A DNA stretch of 64,000 nt from Bacillus spizizenii TU-B-10 (GCF_000227465.1 NC_016047.1:3018857-3082856), one strand, 5' to 3'. Positions 52,346 through 61,914 are shown, counted from the stretch's first letter. The notes: generated by a model not told the origin, from the sequence alone. Program-made: numbers and translations.

Positions 52346-53350
52346 GTGAACAAATGGTTAAGGCTGGGCTGCGCCTGTGTCGGCAGTATATTTCTGATGA
52401 TCGCCCTAGCGGCTTGCAAGCAGGAAGAAACGCTCACCAAAGTCAAAGTAGCTGAAGTGACCCATTCGATTTTTTACGCGCCTTTATATGTTGCTGAGTC
52501 TAAAGGATTTTTCAAGGAAGAAGGGCTTGATGTCGATGTAAATACGACCTGGGGCGGCGACAAAACGATGACATCGCTTCTTTCAAACGGCTCAGACATC
52601 GCACTTGTCGGGTCAGAAACATCTATTTATGTCGAAGCGCAAGGAGCTAAAGACCCTGTCATTAATTTCGCCCAGCTGACTCAGACAGACGGAACGTTTC
52701 TTGTCGCGAGAGAAGATGTTAAACAGTTCGACTGGGATCAGCTGAAAGGAAAAACGTTTCTCGGCCAAAGAAAAGGCGGCATGCCGCAAATGGTCGGTGA
52801 GTATGTCCTGAACAACCATAAGATTGACCCGCATAAGGATATTGACCTTATCCAGAACATAGACTTTGCCAATATCGCCAATGCATTTGCTTCTGGAACC
52901 GGCGAGTATGTGCAGCTCTTTGAACCGCAAGCTTCTCTCTTTGAGAAAAAAGGCATCGGCCATATCGTGGCTTCGTTCGGAGAAGAATCAGGCCAGGTTC
53001 CTTACACGACTTTCATGGCAAAACAAAGCTATCTGAAAAAACATGAAGACACAGCCGTCAAGTTTACAAGAGCTATTTATAAGGCGCAGCAGTGGGTGGA
53101 AAATCACTCAGCGAAAGAAATCACAGACGCCATTAAAGATGAATTTGATGATACCGATCCAGAAGTCATCGAAACATCCATTGAACGCTATAAAAAGCAG
53201 CATTCGTATTCGCCAGACCCTCTTCTCAACGAAAAAGAATGGGAGCTGCTCCAAACCATTATGGATCAATCGGGAGAACTGCCGAAGCATATTCCATACA
53301 ATCAGCTTGTAAATAAACAAATTGCCGAAAAAGTCACCTCGGAAAAATAG
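52346..53350 (+). CDS. ytlA: ABC transporter substrate-binding lipoprotein YtlA (NMT1/THI5-like)
   Basis: This 334-residue binding protein has a signal peptide and lipobox LAAC (Cys near 24) and the NMT1/THI5-like opening VKVAEVTHSIFYAPLYVAESKGFFKEEG. The family binds sulfonates, nitrate, pyrimidine or similar compounds. Start is GTG at 52346, eight bases after AGGAGG. It heads ytlA-ytlC-ytlD. No riboswitch is seen in the 149 bases before it. Confidence 0.88.
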   Translation: MNKWLRLGCACVGSIFLMIALAACKQEETLTKVKVAEVTHSIFYAPLYVAESKGFFKEEGLDVDVNTTWGGDKTMTSLLSNGSDIALVGSETSIYVEAQGAKDPVINFAQLTQTDGTFLVAREDVKQFDWDQLKGKTFLGQRKGGMPQMVGEYVLNNHKIDPHKDIDLIQNIDFANIANAFASGTGEYVQLFEPQASLFEKKGIGHIVASFGEESGQVPYTTFMAKQSYLKKHEDTAVKFTRAIYKAQQWVENHSAKEITDAIKDEFDDTDPEVIETSIERYKKQHSYSPDPLLNEKEWELLQTIMDQSGELPKHIPYNQLVNKQIAEKVTSEK

Positions 53351-53362
53351 GAGGCGCCATCT

Positions 53363-54145
53363 ATGTCTTTCTTACATGTCGACCATGTAACCCATACTTA
53401 TTTTTCTGTTAAAGAAAAAACGACGGCCGTACGGGATATTCATTTCGATGCCGAAAAAGGTGATTTCATCTCATTTCTCGGCCCAAGCGGCTGCGGAAAA
53501 ACAACACTGCTTTCCATTATTGCCGGCCTGATTGAGCCCTCGGAAGGCAGAGTTCTGATTGAAGGCCGTGAGCCGAATCAAAAAGAACATAACATTGGCT
53601 ACATGCTTCAGCAGGATTACTTATTTCCATGGAAATCTATCGAGGAAAATGTGCTTCTCGGTTTAAAAATCGCCGACACGTTGACGGAAGAAAGCAAGGC
53701 TGCTGCGCTCGGTCTATTGCCGGAGTTCGGCCTCATAGATGTGGAGAAAAAATATCCGAAGGAGCTGTCGGGCGGAATGCGCCAGCGGGCCGCGCTTGCA
53801 AGAACTCTTGCGCCAAATCCAAGTCTGCTTTTGCTGGATGAGCCATTTTCCGCGCTTGATTTTCAGACAAAGCTGTCACTTGAAAACCTGGTTTTCCGTA
53901 CATTAAAGGAGTATCAAAAAACTGCAGTGCTTGTCACACATGATATTGGGGAAGCGATAGCGATGAGCGATACGATCTTTTTATTTTCAAACCAGCCGGG
54001 CACCATCCATCAGATTTTTACCATTCCTAAGGAATTGGCCGCGATGATGCCTTTTGACGCCCGCCAGGAGCCATCCTTCCAGACGCTGTTTCAAACGATA
54101 TGGAAGGAGCTGAATTCTCTTGAGAAACAGCAAAGAAACGATTGA
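53363..54145 (+). CDS. ytlC: ABC transporter ATPase YtlC
   Basis: This 260-residue SsuB/TauB-type ATPase has Walker [11 protein letters not shown]-loop LQQDYLFPW, signature [16 protein letters not shown] and Walker [13 protein letters not shown]. It follows ytlA by 12 bases and overlaps ytlD by 26. Confidence 0.92.
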   Translation: MSFLHVDHVTHTYFSVKEKTTAVRDIHFDAEKGDFISFLGPSGCGKTTLLSIIAGLIEPSEGRVLIEGREPNQKEHNIGYMLQQDYLFPWKSIEENVLLGLKIADTLTEESKAAALGLLPEFGLIDVEKKYPKELSGGMRQRAALARTLAPNPSLLLLDEPFSALDFQTKLSLENLVFRTLKEYQKTAVLVTHDIGEAIAMSDTIFLFSNQPGTIHQIFTIPKELAAMMPFDARQEPSFQTLFQTIWKELNSLEKQQRND

Positions 54146-54932
54146 TCTGCTTCACGAGCAATATCAATTCAAACAGAAAAAGGAAAAATGGAATGTCCAT
54201 TCCTTTCAGCTTGCCATATTTATTCTCTTTTTCTCGGGTTGGGAAATCTCCAGCAGGCTCGGCTGGATCGATCCGCTGATCTTCAGCTCTCCGTCAGCTG
54301 TTTGGCATTTATTGCTGGAGAAGATCGGTGACGGGTCTTTACTGTCACACATCGGCGTCACTTTATTTGAAACGGTGCTTGGCTTTTTGCTTGGAACGTT
54401 TATGGGCACGTGCCTCGCTGCCTTGTTATGGTGGTCCAACCGGCTTGCCAGGATTTTAGATCCGTATCTTGTGATTTTGAATGCAATGCCGAAAGTGGCT
54501 CTGGGCCCGATCCTGATTGTCGCGCTCGGTCCCAGTTTTATCAGCATTATTGCGATGGGGGCCATCATCAGCGTTATTATCACAACCATCGTTGTGTACA
54601 CCGCTTTCCAGGAGGTTGACGAAAACTATATAAAAGTCATGAAAACATTCGGCGCAAAAAAATGGGTCATTTTTAAAGAAGTGATTCTGCCCGCATCCTC
54701 CCCCGCTATTATTTCAACACTAAAAGTAAATGTCGGTTTATCATGGGTTGGCGTCATTGTAGGAGAATTCCTTGTTTCTAAGGTCGGATTGGGATATATG
54801 ATTATTTATGGTTTCCAAGTCTTCAATTTTACACTCGTCTTCTTAAGCCTGCTGATCATCGCCATATTCGCCACTTTGATGTATCAGGGCGTAGAGCTGC
54901 TGGAAAAGAAATGGACGAAGGGCAGGACATAA
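54120..54932 (+). CDS. ytlD: ABC transporter permease YtlD
   Basis: This 270-residue SsuC/TauC-type permease has about six spans and the EAA-type loop [21 protein letters not shown] (about 177-197). TTG at 54120 lies nine bases after AAGGAGC within ytlC; a shorter product from an internal start cannot be excluded. The YtlACD substrate is not known. Confidence 0.86.
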   Translation: MRNSKETIDLLHEQYQFKQKKEKWNVHSFQLAIFILFFSGWEISSRLGWIDPLIFSSPSAVWHLLLEKIGDGSLLSHIGVTLFETVLGFLLGTFMGTCLAALLWWSNRLARILDPYLVILNAMPKVALGPILIVALGPSFISIIAMGAIISVIITTIVVYTAFQEVDENYIKVMKTFGAKKWVIFKEVILPASSPAIISTLKVNVGLSWVGVIVGEFLVSKVGLGYMIIYGFQVFNFTLVFLSLLIIAIFATLMYQGVELLEKKWTKGRT

Positions 54933-54960
54933 AAAAAACCGGCAAATGTGCCGGTTTTTT
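54931..54960. terminator. Bidirectional terminator between ytlD and ytkD
   Basis: AAAACCGGCA / TGCCGGTTTT flanked by an A-run and a T-run. Confidence 0.88.
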
Positions 54961-55436
54961 TATTCGATCCATCCAGCTTCTTTCAGTTTTTTCAAACTGA
55001 TTGGAAGAACGGAATCCTTCATAATAAAGCTGAATTTTTTATTGCGGGAAAGGTTCTCCGGAAGCTCATGAAACAAAACCGGGCCTTTCGTTTCAAAGTA
55101 ATCAGCTTGCTTTTCAAGCTTTTCTATAACTGCAAAATATATATTCTTCACAATCACTTTTTCTTTACCGAGAACTTTATACTGTCCGAGGTACTTGAGG
55201 CTTTTCACTCTCGCACCCGTCTCTTCCTTTACTTCCCGGAGCGCCGCCTCTTCTGCGCACTCCATCGGCTCTACTTTCCCGCCCGGAAACTCATAGCCTC
55301 TGTCCTCATGTTCTGTTAAAAGCCATTTGCCGCCAAAACGGCAAATCACCCAGACATGCTTCGGGCTATCCGAGAAAGGCTGATCGTCAAAGGAAAGCTG
55401 AACAGTATTCTGATAATAATCTTTAAACTCGTACAT
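54960..55436 (-). CDS. ytkD: Nudix hydrolase YtkD (8-oxo-dGTPase type)
   Basis: This 158-residue enzyme has a complete Nudix box, GGKVEPMECAEEAALREVKE with ETG following (about residues 52-75). In B. subtilis YtkD cleaves oxidised nucleotides and also RNA 5' ends less efficiently, protecting against mutation. An extended -10 (TGGTATGAT) lies about 50 bases upstream. The 211 bases between it and ytkC hold nothing else I can support. Confidence 0.9.
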   Translation of the reverse strand: MYEFKDYYQNTVQLSFDDQPFSDSPKHVWVICRFGGKWLLTEHEDRGYEFPGGKVEPMECAEEAALREVKEETGARVKSLKYLGQYKVLGKEKVIVKNIYFAVIEKLEKQADYFETKGPVLFHELPENLSRNKKFSFIMKDSVLPISLKKLKEAGWIE

Positions 55437-55647
55437 GTTTATCCCTCAAATCCGTTCCTAGCTATCTTCCATACATCATACCACAGTTATATTTCTTCGG
55501 AAGCCTTTAATCAAAAAATAAGGGAAACCCAGCACGCCATCAAGGGCTAAAGCATGCAGACCAGCTCGTACAGTTTTTTGCCGTGCCTTTTGCCAGAATG
55601 TGCGACTGACGCTCTGGGCTTTATTATGACCCGTGAACAGGTAAAAG

Positions 55648-56052
55648 TTACGGTTTGCGTTTGAATTTATTTTTTAACGTTTCTAAAAGATCGACAAGCA
55701 TCTGAGGAACCGGTATGCCGAGAGAGCTGGCTGTCACTACAATTTGCACAGATTCATAAAGAATATAAAACATAATAGCCAAGTCACGTATTGACCCCTG
55801 TGTATTCAGCAGCTGATCAAAAAAGTGGCATACAGAGATCAGAGCCAGCGTGACTAATTTTTTGACAAGCCGGGCAAATACCTTTTTAAACGCCAATTTG
55901 TGAATAATCGTTTCCTTCAAGGTCGTACTGATAAATTCAATTGCCATAAGAGAGAGCAAAATCAGAAATGAATACTGAAAACCTCCGAAGAAAAACCCCG
56001 CTGCTGAAACGCTGACTGCTAAAAACGAAAAGATGCCAAAGTCTCTATCCAT
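55648..56052 (-). CDS. ytkC: Holin-like membrane protein YtkC
   Basis: This 134-residue protein has three to four hydrophobic segments (about 5-40, 65-83, 90-115) and a basic tail (KNKFKRKP). The layout and the TTLKETIIHKLAFKKVFARLVKKL block match the toxin-secretion/phage-lysis holin family. No endolysin gene is adjacent, so it is an orphan. The ATG at 56052 is the likely start after AGGATG. Confidence 0.75.
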   Translation of the reverse strand: MDRDFGIFSFLAVSVSAAGFFFGGFQYSFLILLSLMAIEFISTTLKETIIHKLAFKKVFARLVKKLVTLALISVCHFFDQLLNTQGSIRDLAIMFYILYESVQIVVTASSLGIPVPQMLVDLLETLKNKFKRKP

Positions 56053-56175
56053 TTATCCCAACATCCTTTCACAGAAACGGCCTTACGATATTCTATGGAA
56101 AACAAGCCGAACGGATTGGATTTTTCAGAAAAATGGACTGGTTGTCGCCTATTTTTTTGGGGCGTAAAATCAAAA

Positions 56176-56203
56176 GCCGGACGTCTTTTATAAGACATCC
56201 GGC
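56176..56203 (-). terminator. Terminator of dps
   Basis: GCCGGATGTCTT / AAGACGTCCGGC on the minus strand with one mismatch, followed by TTTTGATTTT. Confidence 0.8.
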
Positions 56204-56222
56204 CTTTCTTTTTTTTTTGGAT

Positions 56223-56660
56223 CTAACCCAAGTAAGCTTTCAGCATCCAGTTGTGTTTTTCAATATTTTGATGGATCGCAAGAAGCATGTCCCCTGTTGT
56301 TTCGTCACCGACTTCATCAGCTAAATCCATGCCGTTTTTCAGCTCTTCCGCAATGATTGTGAAATCATCATATACGCTTTGAACCATTTGTTCAGCCGTT
56401 TCATTTCCTGCCGCTTCTTTTACAGAAGCCGTTTCCAAGGATTCCTTCATTGTCGCAATCGGTTTTCCGTCCAGCGCCAAAAGGCGCTCTGCTAAGTCAT
56501 CAATATAAGTTGCCGTTTCGTTATACAGCTCCTCAAACTTTTCATGAAGAGTGAAGAAATCTTTCCCTTTCACATACCAGTGATAATTATGTAGTTTCAC
56601 ATACATGACTGTCCAGTTGGCTACTTGTTTGTTCACTGCTTGAATCAATTGTTCTGACAT
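56223..56660 (-). CDS. dps: Dps-family iron-storage/DNA-protection protein (YtkB)
   Basis: This 145-residue ferritin-like protein has the Dps ferroxidase pattern H-x10-13-D/E in NYHWYVKG and [14 protein letters not shown]. It binds iron and protects DNA during general stress. ATG at 56660 follows GGAGGAAG; the frame runs back to 56864 but crosses the promoter. A SigB promoter lies 32 bases upstream. Confidence 0.95.
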   Translation of the reverse strand: MSEQLIQAVNKQVANWTVMYVKLHNYHWYVKGKDFFTLHEKFEELYNETATYIDDLAERLLALDGKPIATMKESLETASVKEAAGNETAEQMVQSVYDDFTIIAEELKNGMDLADEVGDETTGDMLLAIHQNIEKHNWMLKAYLG

Positions 56661-56691
56661 GATTATCTTCCTCCTTGTTATATGACTATGT

Positions 56692-56717
56692 ATACCCTTT
56701 ATATCGTACGTTAAAAC
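56692..56717 (-). promoter_or_regulatory. SigB promoter of dps
   Basis: GTTTTA, 14 bases, GGGTAT on the minus strand matches the SigB consensus GTTTAA-N12-15-GGGTAT with one mismatch, in agreement with known SigB control of dps. Confidence 0.82.
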
Positions 56718-56790
56718 CTCTTTTTTACCCTTATCTGTCACGATTTCTTTTACTATGCTACAATTGTTAAAAAACGGGAGGTGGAATGTC

Positions 56791-56931
56791 ATGACGCTTC
56801 TCATTACGATAAGTATTTTGATTGTGTTGGCTGTTTTACTTGTCACCATTTGGACGACTGTCAAAGCCTATAATGTAAAGCACACCATTGATCCTCCGCA
56901 AGAAACTCGTTCTGATTCAAAAAATCAATGA
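56791..56931 (+). CDS. ytzI: Small membrane protein YtzI (46 aa)
   Basis: This 46-residue protein has one hydrophobic span (about 2-22, [20 protein letters not shown]) and a polar tail. GGGAGG lies nine bases before the ATG at 56791. It is divergent from dps, and its stop overlaps the end of convergent ytkA by seven bases. It matches ytzI as I recall it; function unknown. Confidence 0.8.
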   Translation: MTLLITISILIVLAVLLVTIWTTVKAYNVKHTIDPPQETRSDSKNQ

Positions 56932-57365
56932 TTGTGTGAATGCTCGTCTTCAGACTGATTGCTGGCAGCATCGGCGTCACCGACTTGGACTTTTAAGGTC
57001 GGCATGCTATGCTGTTTTTTTGCTGTGACATGGGATTGGACAGTGTAGACACCATCTTCCTTAAACGTTGTTTCCAATCGGTATACGCCCTTTTCTTGTT
57101 TCGCTTTAAACATTTGGCTGGCGCCTTTTTCTCCTTCTTTCCACACTTCAAACTCCACTTCATCGGCATCCGTCACCGCTTCGTCACCATATGATACCGC
57201 TGCTTCATATGCGGCGCTTTCTCCGGGATTTACTTTTTCAGGGCCGGTCAGCTTGACATCCAATACCTCAGGCGTCTCAGCTGCAGTATTTGCTTTGTTT
57301 TCATCAGATCCGCATCCATTAAGCAAAAAAGCAGAAAAAAGCAGAACAGCTAACATCTTTTTCAT
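56925..57365 (-). CDS. ytkA: YtkA-like lipoprotein with His-rich tail
   Basis: This 146-residue lipoprotein has a signal peptide with lipobox LNGC (Cys at 18), a single Ig-like YtkA domain (about 35-130) and the His/Glu-rich end EDEHSHNH. YtkA-like domains occur in copper- or metal-linked surface proteins; the tail could bind metal. ATG at 57365 is preceded by AAAGGGTGATGGC. The function is inferred only. Confidence 0.85.
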   Translation of the reverse strand: MKKMLAVLLFSAFLLNGCGSDENKANTAAETPEVLDVKLTGPEKVNPGESAAYEAAVSYGDEAVTDADEVEFEVWKEGEKGASQMFKAKQEKGVYRLETTFKEDGVYTVQSHVTAKKQHSMPTLKVQVGDADAASNQSEDEHSHNH

Positions 57366-57441
57366 GCCATCACCCTTTCATCGTTTACCTAAATAGTAGC
57401 AAACGCTTACAGCAAATGGTACATAAAAAATGATACGTCAC

Positions 57442-57475
57442 AAAAAAGACCTTTTTTGCATAAGCGCAAAAAGGT
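57442..57475 (-). terminator. Terminator of luxS
   Basis: GACCTTTTTGC / GCAAAAAAGGTC on the minus strand with a six-base loop, followed by TTTTTT. Confidence 0.85.
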
Positions 57476-57485
57476 CCCTTTCTGT

Positions 57486-57959
57486 TTAGCCAAATACTTT
57501 TAGCAATTCTTCTTTATCCTGTGACAGCCAGAAACGCATTAAACGTTTAGCGCCTTCCAGATCATGAAGTTTCGCTTGGCCGCACTGCTTTTCATTCGCA
57601 GCCGGAATTTCGGTAATTTCAACCGCTTCCTTCATTGTGTCTTCAAGCAGATCAACGATTTCCGCTGGTGTCGGCTCTCCGCTCACAACAAGATAATAGC
57701 CTGTTTGGCAGCCCATTGGAGAAATATCAATGATATCAAAATGATCGTATTTCTCAGCGTGAGAACGAATCGTAAACGCGAGCAAATGCTCAAGTGTGTG
57801 AATGGTGTCAGGCTTCATCGCCTGTTTATTTGGCTGGCAAAAACGGATATCAAATTTATTTACAACGCCGTCTGTTCCTACTTTATGCACGCCGCAATGT
57901 CTTACATATGGAGCAACAACCGCATTATGATCAAGCTCAAAACTTTCTACTGAAGGCAT
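57486..57959 (-). CDS. luxS: S-ribosylhomocysteine lyase LuxS
   Basis: This 157-residue enzyme cleaves S-ribosylhomocysteine to homocysteine and the AI-2 precursor DPD. The metal ligands His54, His58 (HTLEH) and Cys126, the catalytic Glu57 and Cys84 (PMGCQTG) are all present. AAAGGGAGAG precedes the ATG at 57959. It is part of methyl-cycle recycling and links to metK in function. It is divergent from yidD. Confidence 0.96.
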   Translation of the reverse strand: MPSVESFELDHNAVVAPYVRHCGVHKVGTDGVVNKFDIRFCQPNKQAMKPDTIHTLEHLLAFTIRSHAEKYDHFDIIDISPMGCQTGYYLVVSGEPTPAEIVDLLEDTMKEAVEITEIPAANEKQCGQAKLHDLEGAKRLMRFWLSQDKEELLKVFG

Positions 57960-57993
57960 AATGGCACTCTCCCTTTTTTAAAAATGTACATTC

Positions 57994-57999
57994 ATTATA
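57994..57999 (-). promoter_or_regulatory. -10 of the luxS promoter (extended)
   Basis: TATAAT preceded by TGT on the minus strand gives an extended -10; no strong -35 is seen. Confidence 0.6.
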
Positions 58000-58010
58000 A
58001 CACACCTTTC

Positions 58011-58025
58011 CGATAAGAATTATCG
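58011..58025. promoter_or_regulatory. Fur-box-like inverted repeat upstream of luxS and yidD
   Basis: CGATAA-GAA-TTATCG is a perfect 6-bp inverted repeat and matches 11 of 14 defined positions of the 7-1-7 Fur box. It covers the -35 region of the luxS promoter. Binding of Fur or a relative is speculative. Confidence 0.3.
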
Positions 58026-58086
58026 AATAACTTTTCAATCTGTGTTTTTTTTCTTATACTTGCATCAGAAAGGTTGCTGAAGACAT

Positions 58087-58314
58087 ATGAAAACCCTATT
58101 TATCGCTCTGATCAGAGGATATCAAAAATTCATCTCGCCCTTGACGCCCCCAACATGCCGCTTTTATCCGACTTGTTCACAATACGGAATCGAAGCGATT
58201 AAAACGCATGGCGCTTTAAAAGGCGGCTGGCTGACAATCATACGGATTTTGAAATGCCATCCGTTCCACCCGGGTGGAGTCGACCCTGTTCCTGAAAAGA
58301 AACAAAAACATTAA
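58087..58314 (+). CDS. ytjA: YidD-family membrane protein insertion factor YtjA
   Basis: This 75-residue protein has the YidD pattern: [23 protein letters not shown] with three conserved Cys, and [14 protein letters not shown]. It has an amphipathic N-terminus and assists YidC-type membrane insertion. AAAGGTTGCTGAAG precedes the ATG. Its stop overlaps that of convergent ytiB by four bases. Confidence 0.92.
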   Translation: MKTLFIALIRGYQKFISPLTPPTCRFYPTCSQYGIEAIKTHGALKGGWLTIIRILKCHPFHPGGVDPVPEKKQKH

Positions 58315-58874
58315 TCGTTATAGCCGTTTACGACAAGATCCAGTTTCCCGGTTTTAGGATCAATGACTAAACCATGGACAGGAACATTTTCCGGGAACAG
58401 CGGGTGATACTTAATAACGTCTACGCTGTCTTTTACACTTGCTTCAACTGAATCAAAGCTTTTAAACCATTGATCAAAGTCTACACCGGAGTACTTTAAT
58501 GTTTCGATGCGTTCTTCCGGAATTCCTCTTTCTTTCATTTTATCAAGCATGCTTTCGCTGCTGATTTTGCTCATGCCGCAATCGTGATGCCCGATCACAC
58601 ATACCTCATCTGCGTTCAGCTCGTACACTGCGACGAGCAAACTTCTCATGATGCTTCCGAATGGGTGTGTCACAAGTGCACCGGCACTTTTAATGATTTT
58701 CACGTCACCGTTTCGCATATTCATTGCATGCGGCAGCAATTCAACCAAACGAGTGTCCATGCAAGAAAGAATCGCCATTTTTTTATCTGGGAATTTTGAT
58801 GTTTGATACTTTTCGTACTCCCTTTGTTCAGTAAATGTCTTGTTAAAATCAAGAATATCATTTAATAGGCTCAT
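58311..58874 (-). CDS. ytiB: Beta-class carbonic anhydrase YtiB
   Basis: This 187-residue enzyme hydrates CO2 to bicarbonate. The zinc ligands Cys38 and Asp40 (SCMDTR) with His96 and Cys99 (GHHDCG) form the closed type-II site. ATG at 58874 is chosen to match the family length; AAAGGAAT precedes it at about ten bases. The longer frame to 58913 has no support. Confidence 0.92.
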   Translation of the reverse strand: MSLLNDILDFNKTFTEQREYEKYQTSKFPDKKMAILSCMDTRLVELLPHAMNMRNGDVKIIKSAGALVTHPFGSIMRSLLVAVYELNADEVCVIGHHDCGMSKISSESMLDKMKERGIPEERIETLKYSGVDFDQWFKSFDSVEASVKDSVDVIKYHPLFPENVPVHGLVIDPKTGKLDLVVNGYND

Positions 58875-58960
58875 AGCTAGCTGTATTCCTTTCTTGGTCT
58901 TTTTACTCTCCAATATATCACAGCATTTGACTTTTCGTCATCTTATCAAAAATCAAACTG

Positions 58961-58991
58961 GGCAAAAAAAAGACAAACCCTCAGGGTCTGC
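58961..58991 (-). terminator. Terminator of rpmE2
   Basis: GCAGACCC / GGGTTTGT with G-U pairs, followed by eight Ts on the minus strand. Confidence 0.75.
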
Positions 58992-58992
58992 C

Positions 58993-59241
58993 TCATTTCC
59001 CCATATTATAACGTTTTTTGAACTGCTCCACTCTTCCGCCTTTTTCATTGAATTTCTGGCGGCCTGTATAAAACGGATGCGTGTCAGAGCTGACCTCTAC
59101 TTTAATGACCGGATATGTGTTGCCGTCTTCCCACTCTGCTGTTTCATTAGATGTTTTAGTAGAGGTGCTGAGAAAACGGTAGCCGCTGTTGACATCCTGA
59201 AATATGACTTTGTGGTTCTTTGGATGAATACCTTCTTTCAT
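58993..59241 (-). CDS. rpmE2: Zinc-independent ribosomal protein L31 type B (RpmE2/YtiA)
   Basis: This 82-residue L31 lacks the CxxC pairs of the zinc-binding form, so it is the C-minus paralogue that replaces RpmE when zinc is scarce and so frees zinc. The start [18 protein letters not shown] is typical. AAGGAAGGGAG precedes the ATG at 59241, and a Zur box is upstream. Confidence 0.95.
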   Translation of the reverse strand: MKEGIHPKNHKVIFQDVNSGYRFLSTSTKTSNETAEWEDGNTYPVIKVEVSSDTHPFYTGRQKFNEKGGRVEQFKKRYNMGK

Positions 59242-59261
59242 GTATATCTCCCTTCCTTAAA

Positions 59262-59276
59262 TCGTAATAATTACGC
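59262..59276. promoter_or_regulatory. Zur box of rpmE2
   Basis: TCGTAAT-A-ATTACGC matches the 7-1-7 Zur box TCGTAATNATTACGA with one mismatch, 21 bases before the rpmE2 start. Zinc-bound Zur would repress it. Confidence 0.85.
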
Positions 59277-59446
59277 TTTATTTTATATCCTCACAAACGT
59301 TTTGTCAATCTTCTTACATCCTTCCCTGCGTTTTCGCATTGTAAACCTCATCGCATTTAAGAATAGGAAGAATAATCTAACCGAGGAAGCAAATAATAAA
59401 CCCAAAATACATACAGGACGTCTTTTTAGAAAGGTGGTTTACGATT

Positions 59447-60778
59447 GTGGATGATTTAGTTTTGGCCAGAAGCCTTTTTGGCACGACAATGGGCTTTCAT
59501 ATCATTTTCGCAACGCTTGGAGTCGGTCTGCCGCTCATGATTTTAGTGGCAGAATTGATCTATCAAAAAACGAAAGATGACCATTATGCGATCATGGCGA
59601 AAAGATGGACGAAAGCACAAGCCGTTTTGCTGGGGGTCGCCATACCGACCGGGACGATTGCGGGCACTCAGCTCGCGCTTTTATGGCCGGGATTTATGGA
59701 AGTCATCGGCCGGGTCATGTCCCTGCCGTTTCAAATTGAAATCTATGCTTTTTTTGTTGAAGCCCTTTTCATGTCCATTTATGTATACGCCGCAGACCGC
59801 TTGTCACCGGCAATGAGGATTGTTGCCGTTTTCTTTGTGTTAGTCGGGGCAGCAGCGTCAGCTGTTCTGATCACGAATGTCCATGCCTTTGAAGGAACGC
59901 CGGCCGGTTTTAAAATTTCAAACGGGAAAATTACAGATGTTGATCCGTGGGCTGCATTCTTCAACCCAAGCTTTTTTATCACCGCAGGCCATGTCGTTTT
60001 ATCTGCATTTATGACGGGCGCGTTTATCGTTGCTTCTGTTGCTGCATATAAAATGATCCGGTCGAGAAAAAAAGAAAAGGTCTATCGCTTTCACCGGAAA
60101 GCCCTTTTGCTCGCACTGACGATCGGCGGTATTTTTTCACTGCTGACCGCTTTGAACGGACACGAATCCGCACAGATGCTGTACGAATATCAGCCCGAAA
60201 AATTAGCAGGCGCTGAAGGCTTGTTTGAAACAAGATCTCACGCCCCTCTTGCTATCGGCGGTTTTACCGACCCGAATGAAGAAAAAGTAAAGTGGGCCAT
60301 CGAGATTCCATGGGCGTTAAGCTTTCTGGCAGCGAACCGCTTTGACACTGTTGTAAAAGGATTAAATGCATTTCCGAGAGACGAATGGCCGCCGCTGTTC
60401 ATTCACACGCTGTTTAATGCGATGGTGGGGGTAGGCATGCTGCTTATTCTTTATTCCATTATCGGTGTGGTCTGGAGAAAGGTGCTCAAGAAAGACCGTT
60501 TCCCAACGTGGCTTTTGGTCATTTTCATGACAGCAGGCCCTTTTAGTCTCATCGGCATTGAATTCGGCTGGATTTTCGCCTGTACGGGGAGGCAGCCTTG
60601 GGTCATCTATCATCTCCTCAAAACGTCAGATGTCGTGACAACGACTGGCTCGATCGGGGTGCTCTTCTTATTTTTCACATTTGTTTACGCTGTATTAGGC
60701 GCAGCTGTCGTCTACGTGCTGCTGTACTATTTCCGCAAGCACCCGGTTGACGAAGATTTAAATACAGCGGAGTCGTAA
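59447..60778 (+). CDS. ythA: Cytochrome bd-type quinol oxidase subunit I YthA
   Basis: This 443-residue membrane subunit has about nine spans, an early haem-ligand His in GFHIIFATLG, and GRQPWVIYHLLKTSD typical of CydA. The quinol loop is short, as in the cyanide-insensitive group. It reduces O2 with menaquinol and has no proton pump. The start is GTG at 59447, nine bases after AAGGTGG. ythB follows. Confidence 0.92.
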   Translation: MDDLVLARSLFGTTMGFHIIFATLGVGLPLMILVAELIYQKTKDDHYAIMAKRWTKAQAVLLGVAIPTGTIAGTQLALLWPGFMEVIGRVMSLPFQIEIYAFFVEALFMSIYVYAADRLSPAMRIVAVFFVLVGAAASAVLITNVHAFEGTPAGFKISNGKITDVDPWAAFFNPSFFITAGHVVLSAFMTGAFIVASVAAYKMIRSRKKEKVYRFHRKALLLALTIGGIFSLLTALNGHESAQMLYEYQPEKLAGAEGLFETRSHAPLAIGGFTDPNEEKVKWAIEIPWALSFLAANRFDTVVKGLNAFPRDEWPPLFIHTLFNAMVGVGMLLILYSIIGVVWRKVLKKDRFPTWLLVIFMTAGPFSLIGIEFGWIFACTGRQPWVIYHLLKTSDVVTTTGSIGVLFLFFTFVYAVLGAAVVYVLLYYFRKHPVDEDLNTAES

Positions 60779-60820
60779 TGGCTCCGCAAACAGGAAACCA
60801 AATGGAAGGAAGATCGACAA

Positions 60821-61861
60821 ATGGACATTTCAACTGACGCTCTGATCGCCATCTCAATTATCTGGGGCTTTGTGTTTATTTACGCCGTCATGGCGACAAT
60901 GGATTTTGGAGCGGGATTTTGGTCTATGATCTATTTAAACAAGGAGCACATGAAGGCCACCGATATTGCGAACCGCTTTCTGTCCCCGACTTGGGAGGTC
61001 ACAAACGTCTTTATTGTGGCCATCGTCGTGGCGCTTTTCAGCTTTTTTCCTGGCGCGACATTTGTGCTCGGAACCGTTTTATTAATTCCCGGCAGCATGA
61101 TTTTACTGTTTTTAGCGATTCGAAGCGGATTTCTCGTTTTTTCAAACACAGCAAAGGAGCGGAAAATGCTAAGATATATTTCCGGCATCTCCGGCTTTAT
61201 CATCCCTGCTATTTTAATATTGGTGCTTCCTGTGACACACGGAGGTTTTATAGAAAAAACGGACGGAATCTATAACTTGAACATGTCCAAAATCTTTTCA
61301 AGCCCCAATGCCTACTCATTTATCGGGTTTGCGATTTTAAGCACTTTGTTTTTGTCTTCGCTGCTGCTTGCTGATTTTTCAAATGTGGCGGAGGAACAGG
61401 ATGCGTACCGCGCCTACAGAAAAAGCGCCTTGATTACTGGCCCGATTTCACTCCTGTTTGCTGTTTGCATTATGCTGACAATGCGGAATGAAGCAAACTG
61501 GCTGTACAGCGGAATGATGAATGATTTCTCTTGGATTATTGCATCGTTCATTACATTTGTCATCGCGGGAATCGCTCTTTTTCTGCCTAACAAGAGCTTT
61601 GGCCAAAACATCGGAAAGCCGCGGCTTGCACTTGTCGCGATTGCGATCCAGTATTTTCTGGCAAGCTACGCGTACGGGCGGGCGCATCTCCCGTATATGA
61701 TTTATCCCGATGTGACAGTCATGTCGGGCTTCACAGAGCCAGCAACGTTCAGAGCGCTGTTTGCTACGTATATCGTTGCATTTATTATTCTCTTTCCGGG
61801 CTTCTATTTTTTCTGGAAAATGTTTATGCGAGACAAACGGTATATCCGCCAGGAGGAATAG
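60821..61861 (+). CDS. ythB: Cytochrome bd-type quinol oxidase subunit II YthB
   Basis: This 346-residue CydB-like subunit has about eight spans and the family start IWGFVFIYAVMATMDFGAGFW. It forms the oxidase with YthA. AAGGAAGATCGACAA precedes the ATG. The intergenic gap of 42 bases holds no promoter I can see. ytzL follows after 53 bases. Confidence 0.92.
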   Translation: MDISTDALIAISIIWGFVFIYAVMATMDFGAGFWSMIYLNKEHMKATDIANRFLSPTWEVTNVFIVAIVVALFSFFPGATFVLGTVLLIPGSMILLFLAIRSGFLVFSNTAKERKMLRYISGISGFIIPAILILVLPVTHGGFIEKTDGIYNLNMSKIFSSPNAYSFIGFAILSTLFLSSLLLADFSNVAEEQDAYRAYRKSALITGPISLLFAVCIMLTMRNEANWLYSGMMNDFSWIIASFITFVIAGIALFLPNKSFGQNIGKPRLALVAIAIQYFLASYAYGRAHLPYMIYPDVTVMSGFTEPATFRALFATYIVAFIILFPGFYFFWKMFMRDKRYIRQEE

Positions 61862-61914
61862 AGGACAATCCCGACGGCTATACTAAGCCAGAACCTTTAT
61901 AAGGAGGGGATGGC

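Noticed and set aside
55437..55647. Possible short gene in the ytkD-ytkC gap
   Set aside because: Only very short frames without ribosome-binding sites; a likely ytkD promoter near 55487 is the only signal.
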